A stretch of DNA of 64,000 nucleotides from Lepeophtheirus salmonis (taxonomy: Eukaryota > Arthropoda > Copepoda > Siphonostomatoida > Caligidae): contig NC_052132.2 of assembly GCF_016086655.4 (NCBI RefSeq), positions 5,892,805 through 5,956,804 of the forward strand, given 5' to 3'. The position numbers and the translations under genes were made by a program. The notes under the pieces are model-generated. The model was not told where the DNA came from, made no database searches, and was given only the letters and a program-made list of their open reading frames with translations. Shown piece by piece: positions 10,901-23,175 of the stretch (the stretch's first letter is position 1; each line of letters opens with the position of its first letter).

Positions 10901-12010
10901 AGAAGATTAATTTGTCTCAAAATTGAATCTGAATTACATTTGTATTTTTTATATATTGTCGTCAATTTATATTAGCAAACTATTCTTAATAATCCATTGT
11001 ATCGGTCTCAAATGATAAATTGATAGATTTAATGGTTGAAAGGAGCCATGTTGGTGCCACTATGAGTCTTTAAAATCAAATAAAGGTTTGTAAATATAGC
11101 TAAAATTAGTGTATATCTAAACGCATTTCACAAATTAGAATGCAAAGCCTATAACTGACTTGAATATGTAACTAATATGCAAGCTAGAATGATTTTCTCA
11201 AAATTGAGTGTGGATTATATTTTTATTCTAATACGAATTATCGTCCTTTTCAATCAGCAAATTATTCTTAATTACCCTTTGGGTGTATCAGAAATTGTAC
11301 TTTCAAGTAGCCAAAATGGATCGCCACAATTAAAGAATGAGAAAGGGACATACTTTACTTGAATGAGTTATATATAAGTCTTTTAAATCAAATAAGGTTC
11401 TAAAATAAAGCTAAATACTTGGATATCTACACTCATCCCACAAATTTGAATAATAAGCCTATCATTGACTCTAATATATGGTCTGTTTTCACGAAAGAAA
11501 GCTAGAATGATTTTTCTCACAATTGAATGTGGGTTAAATTTGTTTTCTTCGATGAATATTCGTTAATTTCTTTCAATAAATTATTCTTAATAGCCTTTTG
11601 GGTGAACCACAGATTGAACTTTCAAGTAGCCAAAATGGATCGCCACAATTAACAATGATCAATTGACAAATTCTATTTGAAAGTGCTTATATCAGGGCCA
11701 ATATAAGTATCCTATATCAAATAAAGGTTCTAAACAATAGCCTAAATTCTATGATATCTACACTCATCCCACAAATTTGAATAATGAACCACACTAAAGC
11801 AAGCTAGAATGTCTTTTCTCAAAATTGAGTGTAGATTACATTTCTATTTTTGACAAATATCAGTCAATTTCTATCTATAAATTATTATAATTAACCCTTT
11901 TAAAGGATCCACACATTGCATTTCTTAAAGTAGCCAAAATGGATTTTCCCAATAAAAGAAGAAAAAATGAATGGATATTGTTTGATGGTCATAAATGTCC
12001 ACTGTAAATG
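10901..12010 (+). repeat. Tandem satellite, about 4 units of roughly 280-320 bp
   Basis: The word AAGCTAGAATGATTTTCTCA recurs at 11181, 11499 and 11801 (variants), with a more diverged first unit from about 10901. Each unit also contains TTATTCTTAATT, AAGTAGCCAAAATGGAT, AATCAAATAAAGGTTCTAAA and CATCCCACAAATTTGAATAA in fixed order. Spacings are about 280, 318 and 302. The last unit fades near 12010. A fifth unit, split, lies at 40979-41100 plus 41923-41965. The units are non-coding. Confidence 0.85.
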
Positions 12011-12424
12011 AATTTTCTTTATTAATTGTGTCCCCCTTAAGCGGATTCCACTGTGTTTGAAAAATTATTTGTTGAGACCCCTGGTCGTCAACAATGAAGG
12101 CATTATATTATTATATTTAAGAAAATACCTTCCCCATATAGATATTGGAACTGGTATTTGCAACGCCATTACTGCATAAACAAATTGTCTTGCCAATGAC
12201 ATAACTTCCAAATTTCCGAGCTAGAAAATTGTCCATTATCTAACAAAGCAAAAATAAACATTTTCTTTTATAACGTCTTCAAATTTCTGAGTTTGACCCC
12301 TCCTCCATTACATTTTAATTGCACTGAATGACATTTTTAATCGAAAATAGGCTGATTACCATAGATATCATACGTGTAGACGAAATACGTGTACAACTAT
12401 TTATTTCTAAAGAGCTCTTTCTTT

Positions 12425-12571
12425 CAAAATAAAGAGGTGATGGGATTTAAAATATGTCTTGTTAAAAGATGCTACATTATTAATATTTGTACTCCCAAAA
12501 TGTAATTTATCATGATATTATTATTCCGTACGAACAAGACACTTTTTAAATCACATCACCTCTTCATTTTG
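12425..12571. repeat. MITE-like element with 39-bp inverted arms
   Basis: The left arm 12425-12463 (CAAAATAAAGAGGTGATGGG...) and right arm 12533-12571 (AACAAGACACTTTTTAAATC...) are reverse complements with about four mismatches over 39 bases, around about 70 bases of A/T-rich spacer. There is no ORF. The arms are unlike the Tc1/mariner TIRs in this window. Confidence 0.7.
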
Positions 12572-12884
12572 ATTGGGAGAGTTTTTTTTATGTTTTGAAG
12601 ATTATAATATATAAAGTTTGTTGAAAAATATTGCATTGTCACGCAAGATGATAGATGTAGTTTTCTGTTGTTCCATATTCATTCGGTCCAGTCTTAGGTC
12701 CGACCCTTGGAACTTTTCATAATATATCGATGGTTTATTAAGGCAAATCAGATGTATTAAGATTATTGCATATATCTTGCAAGGAATATTATATTTTTCA
12801 TGATAATACAATATAATTCGAGGATATTATATTGTTAATTAGTTATATAATCTATTCCATTATAAAACGGAATAATTAAAAAGA

Positions 12885-13000
12885 GGAGAAACCCTCATTG
12901 ACGTCATGAATGATCGATTTACCTTCTTTAAGGACCGACCAGTGGGACCAGACTAGACCGCGGTCCTCTGTCCTAAATAAGGACTGATGCAACACTAGCC
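12885..13000. repeat. Dispersed repeat E (GGACCGGTCC/AATAAGGACTGAT), copy
   Basis: Key words are TTAAGGACCGACCAGTGGGA, GACCGCGGTCCTCTG and AAATAAGGACTGATGCAAC. The same vocabulary fills 30890-31235, with weaker traces at 19923-19975, 27110-27135 and 35545-35600. The repeat is dense in self-complementary GGACCGGTCC-like words and encodes nothing obvious. A TGACGTCA site sits at its left edge (12899). Confidence 0.5.
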
Positions 13001-13740
13001 AGAGCCCCCCCCCCCAATTTTGGTGAATTTTATACTTATACCTATAAAAAAAATCGTATTATCTAAAAAAATTGTAATGTCAAAACTATCTATTTTTTGC
13101 TTCAATTTGTCTTATACACAAGGAAAGATTAGTTAAAATTTATTATTGTTTACCATGGACATACACGTGATTAGAATATACAAATACTGAGGCAAAGAAC
13201 ACTACCACACATTGGGGTATTGATACTACTACAGTAGATCCGGATTTCTACTTAGGCATTGATATTGCTATCAACTTTTTCTTTTCTTTTTGTACATTTA
13301 TAAATTTCAGAGCACAAACTTCTTCATCTTCTTCTTGCATAACTTGATATCTTTCATGCAAGAGTGCAGGATATCTGTTTATAAGATGGTCTGTACTGTG
13401 ATACTTACATACAGGCATTCCATTTATTTTTTTCCATTTACTAAAGTGAGCCAGGAATAGCCCATGACCTGTGTAAGCTTGTTCTAGCAGTTTTATCTTC
13501 TAAAAAAAGTTATTCCTTCAAATTTGATCCCTTTCAAAAAATTGAACTCTAAATTTAAAAAAAAAGAAAGCCAAATTTGGTATATATCAAAAAGAAAAAC
13601 ATTATGTCGAAAAAGCCCAGCAGTGTACAAGGTGAAGTAATCAAATTGTTGCCCTAAAGAAAACCAACATAGCTTTATTTTTAAGCTTTTATTCAACAAA
13701 TAAATTCAGGTAACTTGATTATGTAGTAGAGATGACATAA
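13001..13740. other. Non-coding A/T-rich stretch
   Basis: A C-run lies at about 13004-13016 (AGAGCCCCCC), like the tips of the G-family elements. No gene is seen. Confidence 0.35.
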
Positions 13741-13741
13741 A

Positions 13742-14330
13742 TTAAATATAGCCGCCTTTAGCCTCAATCACTGCATCGAATTCGGGTCTGTAACCGAGAG
13801 GAGGTCTTTTTCACAAGTGCCGACTCAGGATGGCTTTTGTGATATTCATGATAGATGAACACATGAAGTAGTCGAGTGAGTTTAAGTCAAGGGAGGTGGG
13901 GCCAAATGAGAGAAGGTTACTCTCCCATTGAATCCAAGCCTGGGTCTCTTTAGAATTGTGGTTGGTGCTTAATCCTGCTACCACATCCAGGGTCTGCCAG
14001 TGGCCAACTGATTTCCCCAGGGGATCGCCACACTCTTCAGCACGTCCAGTCACACTTTTGGTATTGAAGCATACTTCGAACATGTGATGTGGCAAGATGT
14101 TGCCCTCACTTAGAACCACATCAGAGACCCTAATCGTGGCTGGAAACTTTGTCTTTATCACACTGAGTACTTCATTTTTATTCATGGTAGTGCAGTGATG
14201 GTTCTGGATTTTAAGCAAAAGGTTCCTGGCAGAAGTTTGGATTGTTCAGCGGTGCATCCCCGATCTCGCTCGTTCAACATTGCGTCACTTTCAGACATGA
14301 TAGAAGGCTCCTATTGCTCTTAAGAGTCAT
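13742..14330 (-). pseudogene. Mariner-like transposase pseudogene, C-terminal half
   Basis: On the - strand the middle reads KTKFPATIRVSDVVLSEGNI and LPHHMFEVCFNTKSV, typical of the strands before the second catalytic Asp. TSLDLNSLDYF then corresponds to the conserved SPDLNPLDY block. After a frameshift the true C-terminus is readable as YRPEFDAVIEAKGGYI, with its stop at 13742-13744. The second-Asp region (QQDxAPxH) is missing or scrambled. The N-terminal half beyond 14230 is unreadable. At least one deletion and one frameshift make it dead. No TIRs were found. Confidence 0.75.
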
Positions 14331-15180
14331 GCACAACTGATGAATTAGTAGATTGTCTGCTACAAAAAATAACACTATTTTTCATCAAACTGAAATGGAA
14401 ATATGTCGTCTTCTCTAGGGTGACAATTTTGTCGTTCCTCCCTGGATAGTGCAATAATTTTTATTTTATTTTTGGGGTAACCTTTTACCACAGTTTTACC
14501 CTATGTTAAAAAAGAATGTTCAGTAACGAAGGGTTAAAATATCAAAAAACACAACAAAGATTGATTCTCAGGTTAATCAGATCCCTAATAAGAACTTTAG
14601 CCGTGAAGAAACATTTTTTGGATCCCTTTTCAGGTCATTTTGTAAGTATTATTTCATGAATTCTGTTGAAAGCTAATACCTTTTCATAGCACTATATACA
14701 TATACTTATATTCCAGACATTTCCTACTAATAAGGATTATATGGATTTCATTTTTTTTTGTCTCTTTTGTGTTTAAAAGAGATTAAAGTTGATTTAATCC
14801 ACTATTGTGTCGTTAGTATTATTGTACCTATGTCCTTCAATGATTATCTAGGTGGTTCTACGCACTACTAATTTTGGAATCCTACCTATTCCCCTACCCC
14901 TGTGACCTCCTCAAAAAATATATATATTACATCCTGAAGGATGGAGTTGTTAAGTCAGATGCGTGTGTCAATACTTATCACAAATATATCCATGTATCTA
15001 TATTAGGAACCTTCAAATAACCCTATACTTTATAAAATAGATTGGGCATACACCTATTTATAAATATGATGCTTAAAATGAGATATCAGGATTTTATTTG
15101 GCAGAAGGAATAATGGATAAAAGAATTAATTCCTTGATATTAGAACAATAGGGTTTTAATTTATAGATATTAGAGGCTTT
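14331..15180. other. Non-coding stretch
   Basis: No gene or repeat shared with the rest of the window was recognised. Confidence 0.35.
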
Positions 15181-15700
15181 ACTTCTCAACAGAGGTGGGT
15201 AAAAGTTCTCATACTGCAAGTTCCACTCAAGTCTTTGCTTACAAGTCCAATTCCTTAAATATTTTCTGTGAGTTTTTATGGAGTACAGTTAACGTCGTCA
15301 TTATATCTCATTTCAAGTTCAATATTATAATATTTCTAGCGGTTGTACCGCCATAGCCCTGTGTAATTAGACGCGACTAATGGACAACCCTTGCTTTAAT
15401 ATTCTAGAAGATAACTCTCCAAACAATCATCTTTTTTTCCTGAGCACACTCAGTCATAGTTACTCATTACACAGATTTTCTCTCCTCAAGAATGACAAAA
15501 TAATAGTAAGAGCTTGAGAATTATTTTTTAATATGATGTGATGAGCCAGGGAGTAATTTTGTCTCTAGAGCACTCACTGTCAGTCATTTAGTCTTTTATT
15601 TTGATGAGTTTGTTGTTAAAAAATGCATCTTTATCCGACAGAAAAATAAATCAACAGACAGACAAGCTTTGCTTTATTAATATAGCTGTGTACCATACTA
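15181..15700 (+). repeat. Family A-related 3' segment and terminal motif
   Basis: The words GAGCACACTCAGTCATAGTT and CTCCTCAAGAATGACAAAAT match 36258-36305, 45430-45490 and 60380-60440. GATGAGCCAGGGAGTAATTTT matches 36359. The segment ends with CAGACAGACAAGCTTTGCTT TATTAATATAG at about 15657-15687. That ending recurs at 19353-19375 and, on the other strand, at 46549 and 61515, so it is probably the terminus of the family. Non-coding. Confidence 0.55.
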
Positions 15701-15989
15701 AATGTTGGTATCGTGACGTCACTAATTATATTCATGACATTTTTTAATGAATTCATAATCCAAAGGAGCGTTTTCTCTTAAGGGCTCAAAATTGATATTT
15801 TCACTACATCAAATTGACAAATTTACAATATTTTTTTTTCAAACTACATCAAATGGGTTTATAAATATAAAAAGACTTCACACTTGCATTGCATACTACT
15901 TGATGCCAATGATAAACACTGACATTTGAATATAATCAAAGTGGTATGTTTAAATTTGTCTAAATTTAGTAATATTTGTACAATTATTA

Positions 15990-17440
15990 TTATTATTTTG
16001 GTATTAGGACAAGAAAAGTAAGATAATTAAAGACAAATGTCGTATTTTTCCATTGTAATTGTTAATTTATTGTCCACACTATGGAAATATGATTGTACAA
16101 TGATGTAGTAACATATTTTAAATCAATTTTATATTTTAATATATATTAAAATGAGGCAGTCTAGAGATACATTATTGGTAGAAAGTATGGTTTAAGTCCT
16201 TTTATTTGTTGTTACCATTTCAATGTTTGCTTCTTACTAGAATTTTTTTTGGTTAGAATGAAAAAAATTTGCACAAAAATAGATGTAAATTTTTTATTTA
16301 TGATTTCTTAAAAGCAAAAGTAATTGTGTCAAATTATGCAGCAGAATTGTGGAAAGTATTTAGATCTTAATTTATATGTCTTTGAAAAGACTATAGTACT
16401 TGATTTTGATGGATTCAATATTTGAAATGATTTTCCAAAAAATATATATTTTTTTGTGAGTAGCTATGTATTTTTCAATTTTTTATCACAAGAAAAATAA
16501 TTTTTTGTAAAAAAGTGTGTATTTTTGATTTTTTTTGTGAACAAATTTAATATTTAATTTTTGTTTTGTAAAAATATATTTGAAATAAAAAAAAAAATTT
16601 TTTTTTTTGGAAATACTTAAGTATTTTATAAATTTTTTTGTTTCAAAAAAAAAATATATATATATATTCTATGAATAGCTGTGGATTTTGGATTTTTTTT
16701 GCAAAAAGTTTAATATTTAAAATTTCATTTATGTTTAACTTAATGTTTCATTTTTTTTCTCCAAATCCCCTCCCCTTCCCCCGCCAAAAAAAACAAAGAA
16801 AAACATATATAATCCTGTGAACACCACTACAGTTTGACATCCAATAGTTCACTAATTTTCTTAATATGAATGCAAAAATGATTTTTGTTCTTATAAAACT
16901 TGGTTGTTTAGTCTCCTAAAATGACCCACATCAACAATGCTGAGGTCACAAGAAAATACTATTTTAAACGTATGATGTGTTGAAGTGTCATACCTTCATA
17001 CAAAAATGTATTGAATTGATGCTAATGCCTCACAGTGATTTTTAAATTCAATCTAAGTAATTTGTACTAAAAATCCTTATAACATGACTAGAATTTTACA
17101 ATTAATTAACGTTTTGATAATTTAGGGACAAGACTTGTAGAAAAATTTGATTAAAATATATATTTCTTTCCATTGTTATAGTTAATTGGTTATCCACACC
17201 ATGGAAATAAGATTGTATGCGTATATATTTTAGTGTTAGATATATAATAAAACTAGGCAATAGAGAAATAGATTTTGATTGAGAATAAAGTTTATGTACT
17301 TAAATTTGTTGGTCCCATTTTGACCCCCAATGGTTCACTATTTTCCATTCTATTCATGAAAAAAAAGAAGAAGGTTTTCATTGTACTAAAACATGCTTGG
17401 TCAGTATCTCAAAATCGTCAACATCAACAATGCGTGAAAA
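15990..17440 (+). repeat. Direct duplication with an A/T-rich insertion in copy 1
   Basis: Copy 2 (about 17100-17440) carries TTTCCATTGTTATAGTTAAT, ATCCACACCATGGAAATA, a GGCAATAGAGAAATA word, AATGGTTCACTATTTTCC and ATCAACAATGC. Copy 1 has the same order, but its first half lies at about 15990-16220 and its second half (CAATAGTTCACTAATTTTC, ATCAACAATGC) resumes at about 16838-16945. The gap is filled by about 610 bp of A/T-rich sequence, as if inserted. Non-coding. Confidence 0.65.
16225..16830 (-). repeat. A/T-rich G-family insertion, inverted relative to 41 kb copy
   Basis: It contains GAATAGCTGTGGATTTTGGA and AAAGTTTAATATTTAAAATT, the reverse complement of the unit at 41282-41710 (TCCACAGCTGTTTACGAAAA). 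It ends in a C-rich tip (CCCCTCCCCTTCCCCCGCC at about 16767-16785). It interrupts the first copy of the 16-17.4 kb duplication, which makes it the younger event. Long T/A runs and a (TA)n stretch at 16650-16668 are present. No coding sequence is seen. Confidence 0.5.
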
Positions 17441-18649
17441 CGCTCTAATTTGAAAAGGATTACAAAAAAACTATGTACACATATTAGCGTATAAAGGTCT
17501 ATGATGTTTTTATATCCTTTGAGCTAGAACATTCTTTCTTCTATTTCATCTTTAAGAATTTTATCTCTGTCTAGACTTCCCTTCTGCCCCAGTATTTCAA
17601 ATATATGTACATAGGTACTACAAACTTCTTCTTTTGAACATGTTCTTATATCATCATATATCTATTTGTTGATATCTTATCTAAGTTATATCAACTTACT
17701 TTTTTTTTTACCTTTGCGTAGTGTTGAGAATATTAAAGATATTGATGGTAGACGCATCTTTAGTTAGAGCATCTCAAAGTTTTACGATCTTTAACTTGAT
17801 TCACTGAGTCTAGAACTAGTTTTCGAGGGGCCCATGCCCTGTTCTTGATTAGTAGGGAAATACGTTTCCTAGAGAAGGGGATAAGAGGGGAACAGTATTG
17901 ATGGTAATTAAGACCATTCTTAACATGAATGGGATGTTGTTAAATTATTTTGGAGAAATAACCTTCAACATTTAAAAACTTTAGTGCCGGAAATTTATTT
18001 TAACATATATATCATTATTGGCTCTAGGGCTCCTACTTCCGCCCTTTAAACCTCTAGTATTTCACTTCTCGAGCCATCTACTCACTAGAATTTTATCCCC
18101 GATTCAAATATATAGCAACCGTAAAACCGAAAATTTAATCTTTAAACCACCTAATTAGTAATGCCACTTTATGATTTGATTTGAGTATTTCTGATGTATT
18201 TGACTTTTGTAAGACAGCATCACTAATCACTGCAGTTTGTTTAAACCTTATTATTATTTCATCTGGGATCGGGAAAACCTCCAATCCAATTCATGCATTT
18301 AAAAAAATTACACCAAATCAAATTATAACCATGAAACTATTATTTTTCTCTAGGGTTTCCCATACCTATTGATCGGAGATACTGCGCAGGGAATTTGTAA
18401 ATATATACACTAATAAGAGATTAAATAAAACTCAAAAAAAGGATTAACTTTTTTTAACAAAGAAAAAATGGACATAAATTTGTACGAAATGCCGACGAAT
18501 GCTTTTCTAGAATAGGACATTCTAAGGTGATAATTTATGAATTATTTGATGAAGGAAGCTTTTGATGTCGACGATAACATTGTTTATTCTTAGGACCCAT
18601 AATTAGAGTTGTGAGTTATGTTTTTTTGAGAGCAACGTTGAGGATTTGT
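17441..18649. other. Non-coding stretch
   Basis: No gene is supported. A 63-codon ORF at 18181-18372 shows no recognisable features. Confidence 0.35.
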
Positions 18650-18795
18650 TGGTGGTTTACAAGTGCAAGTCCTTGAGGGACTCTGAGTAGAGTTGAGGAT
18701 CAATACAAACTGACTCACATAATCGAATGAAACGTCTTGCCAACGAAGCTCCTCTCCTTCCAAACATTGGTCAAATTGTCACTTTCATTTTTTAT
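18650..18795 (+). repeat. Family A, copy A2
   Basis: ACTCTGAGTAGAGTTGAGGA, CGAATGAAACGTCTTGCC and CTCTCCTTCCAAACATTGG match the A consensus. The sequence just downstream (AATGCTTACGATTTACAACC at 18807) repeats at 19052 (AATGCTTATAATTTACAACC). Confidence 0.6.
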
Positions 18796-19299
18796 TTATA
18801 TACAGTAAATGCTTACGATTTACAACCCTACTCATTAAGCTGCGTTATTTGTACAGGGTAGGGCACCAAAAGGGGGACTGTTAGTTAATCTTTATTTTCT
18901 CATTACTATGAAAAGATTTAGTGATTATTTTTTGAATTTCCGTTTCCACTGTCCTTTTTACAAAAACAAACTATACTAATTATTTTAGTCATTTCATAAT
19001 CCTGAGCGAGCAACAAACAAAAAAAGGCAACAAAAGACTCACGTGATAAAAAATGCTTATAATTTACAACCCTAAATAATAGGTGTAGTAAATTGGTGTA
19101 TTTTTCTAGTAAGTGTCTTTAGTCATTTGTATCTTACATTTTATAAGTGTAATCGGTTTACGCTGGATGGCGTTAGAAAGATAAGATCTTGTATTAAAAA
19201 ATCTTGTAAACAGTTTTGTGATTGCTTGAGTGTGCCTCAAATATGGGGACACCAGTAATATATAATGTGCTCCCCCTTTTCTTTTCTTTTTTCATGTGA

Positions 19300-19380
19300 C
19301 GCACTGAGCTTTAGCTACACACACTCGTTGTTAAAATTGAGTCCTCTGCAGACAAACCTTGCTTCATTAATATGAATTAT
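19300..19380 (+). repeat. Family A terminal segment
   Basis: CACTGAGCTTTAGCTACACACACTCG resembles 36405-36425 (GAGCCTTAGCTACACAGACTCG), and the segment ends in GCAGACAAACCTTGCTTCAT TAATATG. Confidence 0.5.
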
Positions 19381-19984
19381 TATCAGGTGTATTATATATA
19401 TTTTTCCATTACCTGGATTAAAATTAATTTCTACTTTATATCTATGTAGTTGTAAAACTAGAGATTGTTTTTCTAATGTTTTTTGACCCCTCTTGCGGTT
19501 AAATTCTCTGTCATGTCTTGACCTACTTATGCTTTTTGTTGCTCTTGTTGAAATGTCTTCTTCTTCTTCCCGTTTTATTTTACTTTACATTTATCATTCT
19601 TCCAACTTCCTTTTTATTACATAATAGAATACAGACTACAAACTACTTTATATTCAAAAAAATGCCATTTATGTATTGTGTATTTTGTACATAATATATG
19701 TATATTAGAATGTCTCGTTTTTGAGCTATTATTTGTATCCGACGGTCCAATTACCTTTTCGGCTGGGAACAATAAAAAACTGTCTTTGACAAAGTTTGAG
19801 GGCGGTCAGGCCATTTTCGGGATTGTATAGGTCATTTTAGTTTGGAAAAATATCTGCTTTTGTGTCCAAATTGGGCATTTTTTGGCCTCTTGTAATCTTG
19901 TTCCAAATATGATGCTATGAGCAGTGCTGTGTCGGTTTAGTCCAGTCTTACAATCAGTCTTTTATACCGTTGGTCCTTATCACT

Positions 19985-20350
19985 AGTGATAAAAATCGTG
20001 TGTAGAATGGGCATGTCAAACAAAAAGAAACTGAAAATAAAGTATTTTAACCCAGAGAATTTGAAGAATGTTTTGGAGGAGATCAGCTACAATCAGCCGT
20101 GACAAGAGAGGAGGGGTGCAAAGAACTAAAGGAGGGTATTGACAAGAATGACTCCGATGTCGATCTTTAATTCTACTCCTGGTCAAACAAAGACTCACTA
20201 TTATAGCTCCTCAACTAATCCTTAGGTTTACTCTCCGTCTTTTATGAGTACGCCCATATGTTCAATCAGGTTTTGACTATAATTGATTGTAGTAGAAAAG
20301 GAAGTTCACTCCTCAAGAATGAAAGGATAATGACAACACCTAAAGAAAAG
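19985..20350 (-). repeat. Family A, copy A3 (inverted)
   Basis: Reading the + strand, GAATGGGCATGTCAAAC, TTTGAAGAATGTTTTGGAGG, AGATCAGCTACAATCAGC, TGACTCCGATGTCGATC and TAATTCTACTCCTGG are the complements of A1/A4 words in reverse order. The 60-codon ORF here belongs to the repeat. Confidence 0.65.
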
Positions 20351-20881
20351 AAAATTCATTAGCGGTGAGCAAAAAAATACGTCTGATTTTTATCACATTT
20401 CATTGATGAAAATTAGTTACGATTATAAAGGAATTATGCATTTACTACCTGTTCGACCATTTTGTATTCCATATCCGATATCACCTAAAACAGACTTAAA
20501 AAGAGGAGGGGGCTTCGGAAACTTTTTCCAGGTTTAAGAAGTATTATAATATTTAAAAATATGAAGCCAAAAAAAGAACACTCTAATGTATATGTAGATA
20601 GTTTTTTCTTTAAGAATAAAAACAAAACAAAAAGGAAAGCTTCATTTTATATGAACTCCTCCTTGACAACTCCACGATGCCTTCTTGCAACAAAAACTAA
20701 TGGTTTAGTTTCTTCCATTTATTTTCTTTGTATTTGTACTTAAATTACAATGTGCGTAAGTAAATCATACCGTTTTTGATAGTCAGATTTAAATCAACTT
20801 CATTAAGAACCACATCATGCACATAGCATCAAGAGTATATGTTTGATTATAATGATAGCTTATTATGTCAACAGTTGTTTC

Positions 20882-21420
20882 TCATGTATCTTCTCTTTCT
20901 GTGACCACAATGGTCTCCAGTCTGGGCATGAAGGTCTTACACACCTTCATGACGTAGTCATTGTACATGTCAGCCCACGATTTCCCAACAAAGGCCTTCA
21001 GGTAATCAACATTGCGGTGAGATACTTTGCAGGCATTGTTCTCCACAATGCCCCATGTTCTATAGTCCAGTGGCAAGCAACCCTATTATGAGGGGGCTAC
21101 AATTTTTGATGCCAGAAATCGGTTAGTGTTCCTTGCACCAAGCTTGAGGTGGTGATTCTTGTTGTGAAGAGTAATACCCTTAGAGGTAGTTGGTATCTAA
21201 CCAGAAATTCATCCCCTCCTTATACTCCTTGGCTTCAATTCCAATGTTTAAGAAATCTTCAGTGACAATCCCTGTCTTCTTGTCACTGTTAATGAGCCTC
21301 CTGCCTCACGGACGACCTCAATAGAACAATTCACAATGTCCGCAATCTCATTTATAGCCTAATGGGTACGGAGATGATCTGTAATTTGTTTGTTTTTTCC
21401 CTGCACTGTTGTTTAATTAA
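20882..21420 (-). pseudogene. Mariner-like transposase pseudogene with internal deletion
   Basis: The - strand C-terminus is open and clear: PLDYRTWGIVENNACKVSHR, DYLKAFVGKSWADMYNDYV and KVCKTFMPRLETIVV, stopping at 20882. This is the block after the third catalytic position in mariner-type transposases. About 250 bases further into the gene, an N-terminal-like stretch is readable (INEIADIVNCSIEVVREAGG, about 21290-21365), a helix-turn-helix. The catalytic core between them is largely gone or shuffled. Several stops make it non-functional. No TIRs were identified. Confidence 0.7.
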
Positions 21421-22047
21421 GTATTGCAACCAATAATACAGCGTATGAAAGCTGATATATTTTTGAACAGTTTCTTTTAAATAACCCAACCTCCATTGCA
21501 AATAATAATGGGTTAATAGAGCTCTAATTTGCGTACTACGATTTGCTTATGTACACTGTAGATGCTTACCCTTTTGATTTTAAGCTTTTTCACTAAAACC
21601 CTAGAATCTCTCTAAAAAAGAAATAAGATAAAAGAAAGGAAAGGGAGATAGGCCTTCTTTTCTCCAATTTTCTTGCTTCAAATAGGTTGTGAAAATTGAT
21701 TAGTATAAGGAGAAAGAATTATAACAATAAGTCTGCTACTACCTTCTTATTTTCTATCACTTTTTTAATATCAAAACCTTGAATCCGTCATCCTACCATA
21801 TCTGATGATTGAATTAATATATATAAATACCTATTAGAGTGTCCCTATTAGGTATTGGACCAAGGACATTTCAAGGCACATAAGTCAAGCACGTGTATCT
21901 TATTGAAATTTTAAGTACATTAAGCATTTAATAAAGAATTAATTATCCCATAACCTTTGGAATAGAGAGATGTTAGAACTGGTTCTAGGAAGATTGCCCG
22001 CAATTATACTCTTTATGTACTGATCGATCTGTCTCTTCTAAGGATAA

Positions 22048-22650
22048 TTAGTTTTCCCATCTGCAGAAAAAACGTAGAATATAGATAGGGGCCGTGGGAG
22101 TTGCCATTGTAAAGAAATATGGGAAAATAAAGATATATCCTTTATGGTTCTTGAAGCGGCAGGGGTTCACCTGGAGCAAAGGGGATTGTATAGGAAGTTC
22201 CTAGAAGTGTTTTTAACCTCTATCGAAGTCACTGGATTATTTAATACATTTTTGTGTGTCTGGGGTCAAATTTGGGAAATCTGAAAGGTTGTTTTATTTG
22301 CAGCCATGCGCCAATAGGCGGCAATATCTGAAGGGGTGTCTACGGGAGGGATGTTGGAGGGGCTGTAGCACTACCCACCAAAAAAATCAAGTAATTTTTT
22401 TTTCCCTACAAAAAAATATCGTCGGGATGAAAAATTTTGCGCAAAGATAGGGTCCCAAAATATTTTTTAAGGAATTTTTTTCTAAAAAAATTAAAGGTCC
22501 CCCATACTCCCCCCATTCCACCAAATAATGCAGCAGTGTAAAATCCTTAATTTTTGAAATTTGGTATCGTATCCGTAGATAGTTTTCTCATCTGCAGAAA
22601 CACCGTTTAACAACATATATAGAGGCCGTCGGAACTGCCATTTATTAACG
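22048..22650 (+). repeat. Pair of ~70-bp direct repeats, 530 bp apart
   Basis: Positions 22048-22120 (AGTTTTCCCATCTGCAGAAA ... GGGGCCGTGGGAGTTGCCATT) and 22578-22650 (AGTTTTCTCATCTGCAGAAA ... GAGGCCGTCGGAACTGCCATT) match closely. Between them lies a G/C-tipped segment (22330-22540: GGAGGGGCTGTAGCAC ... CCCCCATACTCCCCCC) resembling the G family. This is either a segmental duplication or a repeat split by an insertion. Confidence 0.5.
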
Positions 22651-22779
22651 TAAAAAAAAAAAAGATTGCCTTGAGGTCCCCAGGTTTATACTGCACAACC
22701 TCTTGCTCTAGCGGTTATCTGAAGATGGGCGGCTATATAAGTAACCGGTAAATTTACTGTTAACACTTTTGCCTACAGT

Positions 22780-23175
22780 AATTTTGCTGCATGCATTTTT
22801 GCCTCCAGCTATTTCGCTTCATAGAGATTTTGCCGCATGAAATATTCACCACCTTTTTACTATTTATATATCTGGTTCGAACTTTACTTTTAGTCTTTAC
22901 TGTTGTGACTTAGCTATATGTAGTTCTAAAGAAGAATAAAAATCGAAAATAGTGAGGCAATAATGAAGGAGAAGGGGTTATAAGGGAAAAGGAGTCGCTG
23001 ATCCTGGATCATGTATCCATTTTGAAAGGATTCATTGACTAGTGGCACCTTACTTTGATGCTAGAAGGAATGTATAAAAAACTCTTTGCATAGAATGAAA
23101 GGAATGTTGCTATAAAAACAATTAAAGCGACGAATTTGTCATACGAAAATGTTCGCGGCAAAATTACCTAGACCT
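22780..23175. repeat. Traces of the ATTTTGCCGCA minisatellite
   Basis: Words AATTTTGCTGCATGCATTTTTGCC and ATTTTGCCGCATGAAA at 22782-22850, and TTCGCGGCAAAATTACC at 23150, echo the 1736-1905 minisatellite. They may be the two inverted ends of one element of about 390 bp. Confidence 0.3.
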
